In this document: positions 23,301 through 23,636 of the stretch, one piece after another
Position numbering within the stretch: the first letter of the stretch is position 1
Layout: each line of letters begins with the position of its first letter
Source of the DNA: a virus
IMG/VR virus record: IMGVR_UViG_3300042474_001160
Coordinates: 1-23,636 of that record
Reading direction: 5' to 3' (one strand)
DNA length: 23,636 nucleotides
The notes under the pieces: generated by a model
What the model was told of the DNA's origin: nothing
What the model saw: the letters and a program-made list of their open reading frames with translations, nothing else
Databases searched by the model: none
Made by a program: the position numbers and the translations under genes

Positions 23301-23397
23301 ATAAACTACCAGTGATAGATCCTGCTGCGATCTTTTGACTAGCAATGATCGTGCTGTTGGTGATCTGATTATTTAAAATTCTGGTCAGTGCTGACAT
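20311..23397 (-). CDS. Repetitive fibre-like virion structural protein (1028 aa)
   Basis: It starts MSALTRILNNQITNSTIIASQ, then TVPGDFLITGNLFVLG and NDPLIVLNNGFAGTNTYDEGFIFNRGSLQNRALIWSEYFQEFR near residues 68-110, a segment I recall in T4-like aquatic phage structural proteins. Long Gly/Thr/Ala/Asn-rich repeats follow, likely forming a beta-helix or beta-rich shaft: TSTTTGA(L/I) units starting near 328 and 360 and a related one near 647, two 33-residue units at 564-629, and many 'TGN(V/L)xA' turns. Near 755 is YDGTNWTAAGS. Residues ~780-840 (FNGDGSTTAFTLSSAS, VMVNGVVQIPVTAYSV, LTFTEAPATGDVIDARVL) form a domain shared by phage fibres. The C-terminal ~170 residues look globular. It is probably a tail fibre or whisker component for host contact; no receptor-binding residue can be assigned. 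Confidence 0.75.
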   Translation of the reverse strand: MSALTRILNNQITNSTIIASQKIAAGSITGSLFASNVTVPGDFLITGNLFVLGTSAYTTIASTNTFVNDPLIVLNNGFAGTNTYDEGFIFNRGSLQNRALIWSEYFQEFRLIGTTETGTAYGNVAVSNYANLHLGNLTVDYALTTGGLNTTGNVLATAGTFNALTVNGNGAVTGYLNVTGNVLASTIQGSFLTASTVAVGNISAVTIGNAGATVTGTAGTFGAVNSGFVGNTGTIFTGASINLSGNVVASTVLAQLVTADDATFGNVDAGFIGNTGTTFTGTTASFAGNVIGGLAQFAAINSTPIGNTAASSGAFSTLFASSQVTFSANTASTSTTTGALVVSGGVGVGGNITVGARFKSTDDTQSTSTTTGAIITAGGVGIAKNLTVGGDATITGNLTVQGVLTAIQSTTLDVTDLQITLARGAGTSSAADGAGINVDYGNVGANITYTHATTSWNFNRAVIGSTYANFGGNVLATNFVGGGVNISGNLLATTAVLNALTVNGDITSTGFFNTTANISAAVVNGGAINSTGLINTTGNVSAATVIAGQFNTTGNLVASEVSTGTLNATGTTTLVAVNSSGFINTTANVSAAVVNAGALNVTGTTTLAAVNSSGFIQTTGNVSASRINADTLAATGTIWANAATDTSSLSTGALIVAGGTAVGKTLWVGEGAVINSTRAAEAFQVYGATGNDGLIYADTAKSAIVFSSTGNTTVQNGVIAKFDSAGAIILPSGSNATRPGAAGNVDVAGMLRYSTTSNNVEFYDGTNWTAAGSQFTIIATNAFNGDGSTTAFTLSSASTTAGTIVMVNGVVQIPVTAYSVSTTTLTFTEAPATGDVIDARVLTTTATVSAISSGNGYNNFDVATPPYANITAGTSSATVRVSVDGVNGKVTFTNDVVINGQLTVLGDSSGNINIGNETGDRLQLRGKTVYDQTAINVPDANLKELDSFSVSAFTTARYTVQVKNGGSVSAAELIVSHDTATSNIATYAIISTLPGTFQSNISSGTVKLFYTPSGAQNANIKVLTTYIV
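21511..21708 (-). repeat. Two-copy 99-bp tandem repeat in the fibre gene
   Basis: Units 21610-21708 and 21511-21609 encode 33-residue copies that match at 25 of 33 positions (both contain NSSGFI and TTTL). Many synonymous differences suggest an old duplication, not a recent one. Confidence 0.7.
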
Positions 23398-23491
23398 ATT
23401 ATGGTTTCCGCAATTATAGTATATTATATTATAACACTAGATTACAGCCTGCGGTTCCATGTTCCCCTAGGGCGTTTGATGTGTTTAGTAT

Positions 23492-23499
23492 TATTTATG
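23492..23499 (-). promoter_or_regulatory. T4-type late promoter for the fibre gene
   Basis: CATAAATA on the minus strand is in the 116-bp gap between two structural genes, about 95 bases upstream of ATG 23397. The gap otherwise shows AT-rich TATAAT-like runs but no paired -35 element and no terminator. Confidence 0.5.
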
Positions 23500-23513
23500 C
23501 AAGATTGGTAAAA

Positions 23514-23636
23514 TTAAAGGGGATAAAAGTCTCTGCTGACTGTAAGATATGTATTAGCACTAGTAGGAGTAAATTGTACTTCTACATTACTACCGACTAT
23601 CGTTGCAGATACATTACCTAAACTGTTACCTATGGT
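23514..23636 (-). CDS. C-terminal fragment of a virion structural protein
   Basis: The frame is open from the window edge to TAA 23514-23516 and gives 40 residues ending VEVQFTPTSANTYLTVSRDFYPL, with TIGNSLGNVSATIVGS before it. Alternating Val/Thr/Ser with a hydrophobic end is typical of a beta-structured fibre or tail protein C-terminus, and the general style resembles the end of the neighbouring 1028-residue protein (FYTPSGAQNANIKVLTTY). The rest of the gene lies beyond the right edge. The identity cannot be given. Confidence 0.6.
   Translation of the reverse strand, partial: TIGNSLGNVSATIVGSNVEVQFTPTSANTYLTVSRDFYPL

Noticed and set aside
23445-23490. Possible tRNA T-arm-like segment (GGTTCC near CCCCTAGGG)
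   Set aside because: No acceptor stem or anticodon arm can be drawn on either strand; only a short CCCTAGGG palindrome is present.
23388-23621. Plus-strand frame of 77 codons at the right end
   Set aside because: It overlaps the minus-strand late promoter and the end of a structural gene, lacks an SD, and encodes a Cys/Ile-rich sequence without a domain.

Overview
The window is a piece of a T4-like contractile-tailed bacteriophage genome (Caudoviricetes), most like the aquatic T4-like phages related to cyanophages and pelagiphages. The evidence is a set of recognisable T4 morphogenesis proteins: terminase gp17 (N-terminus only) and gp16, head completion gp4, neck gp13 and a gp14-like protein, tail sheath stabiliser gp15, sheath gp18, tube gp19 and a second tube-fold protein. 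There is also a dNMP kinase, and T4-type late promoter octamers lie in front of the structural genes. No ribosomal, plasmid or bacterial chromosomal gene is visible. The host cannot be named from the window, but near-perfect sigma70 promoters show that it uses a standard housekeeping sigma factor.

Layout, read from the right because most genes are on the minus strand. 23514-23636 is the tail end of a structural gene that runs off the window. 20311-23397 is a 1028-residue repetitive fibre-like protein, followed by a Rossmann-type protein resembling GT42/DUF115 glycosyltransferases (19561-20301). A plus-strand block at 16080-19566 carries a gp14-like neck protein, gp15 and a NUDIX hydrolase, and opens with a late promoter. 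15074-16012 is a cluster of four very small minus-strand genes. Two sigma70-like early promoters serve this cluster, and a third drives the next gene, a 397-residue unknown (13828-15021). Then come gp13, dNMP kinase, a plus-strand HNH-like zinc protein whose 3' end overlaps the kinase gene antisense, gp18, gp19, the tube-fold protein, a conserved 171-residue unknown, gp4 and gp16. A five-gene accessory block including a 1098-residue charged mosaic protein separates gp16 from gp17.

How it works together. Late promoters of the form NATAAATA precede gp13, gp18, the tube-fold protein, the 200-residue unknown, the fibre and the gp14-like gene; gp19 has a weaker variant. Neck, sheath, tube and packaging proteins would therefore be made late, while the small genes, the 397-residue protein and perhaps the dNMP kinase would be made early by host polymerase. 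The most interesting regulatory object is at gp13. A 14-bp stem sequesters its ribosome binding site, and the late promoter lies in the loop, so only transcripts started at the late promoter would be translatable. This matches the logic known for T4 genes e, soc and 49.

Other unusual points are a sheath protein much longer than T4's, an extra beta-rich domain in the gp14-like protein, shared W-hairpin modules in several virion proteins, and the separated terminase genes. No gene-free stretch reaches 300 bases.
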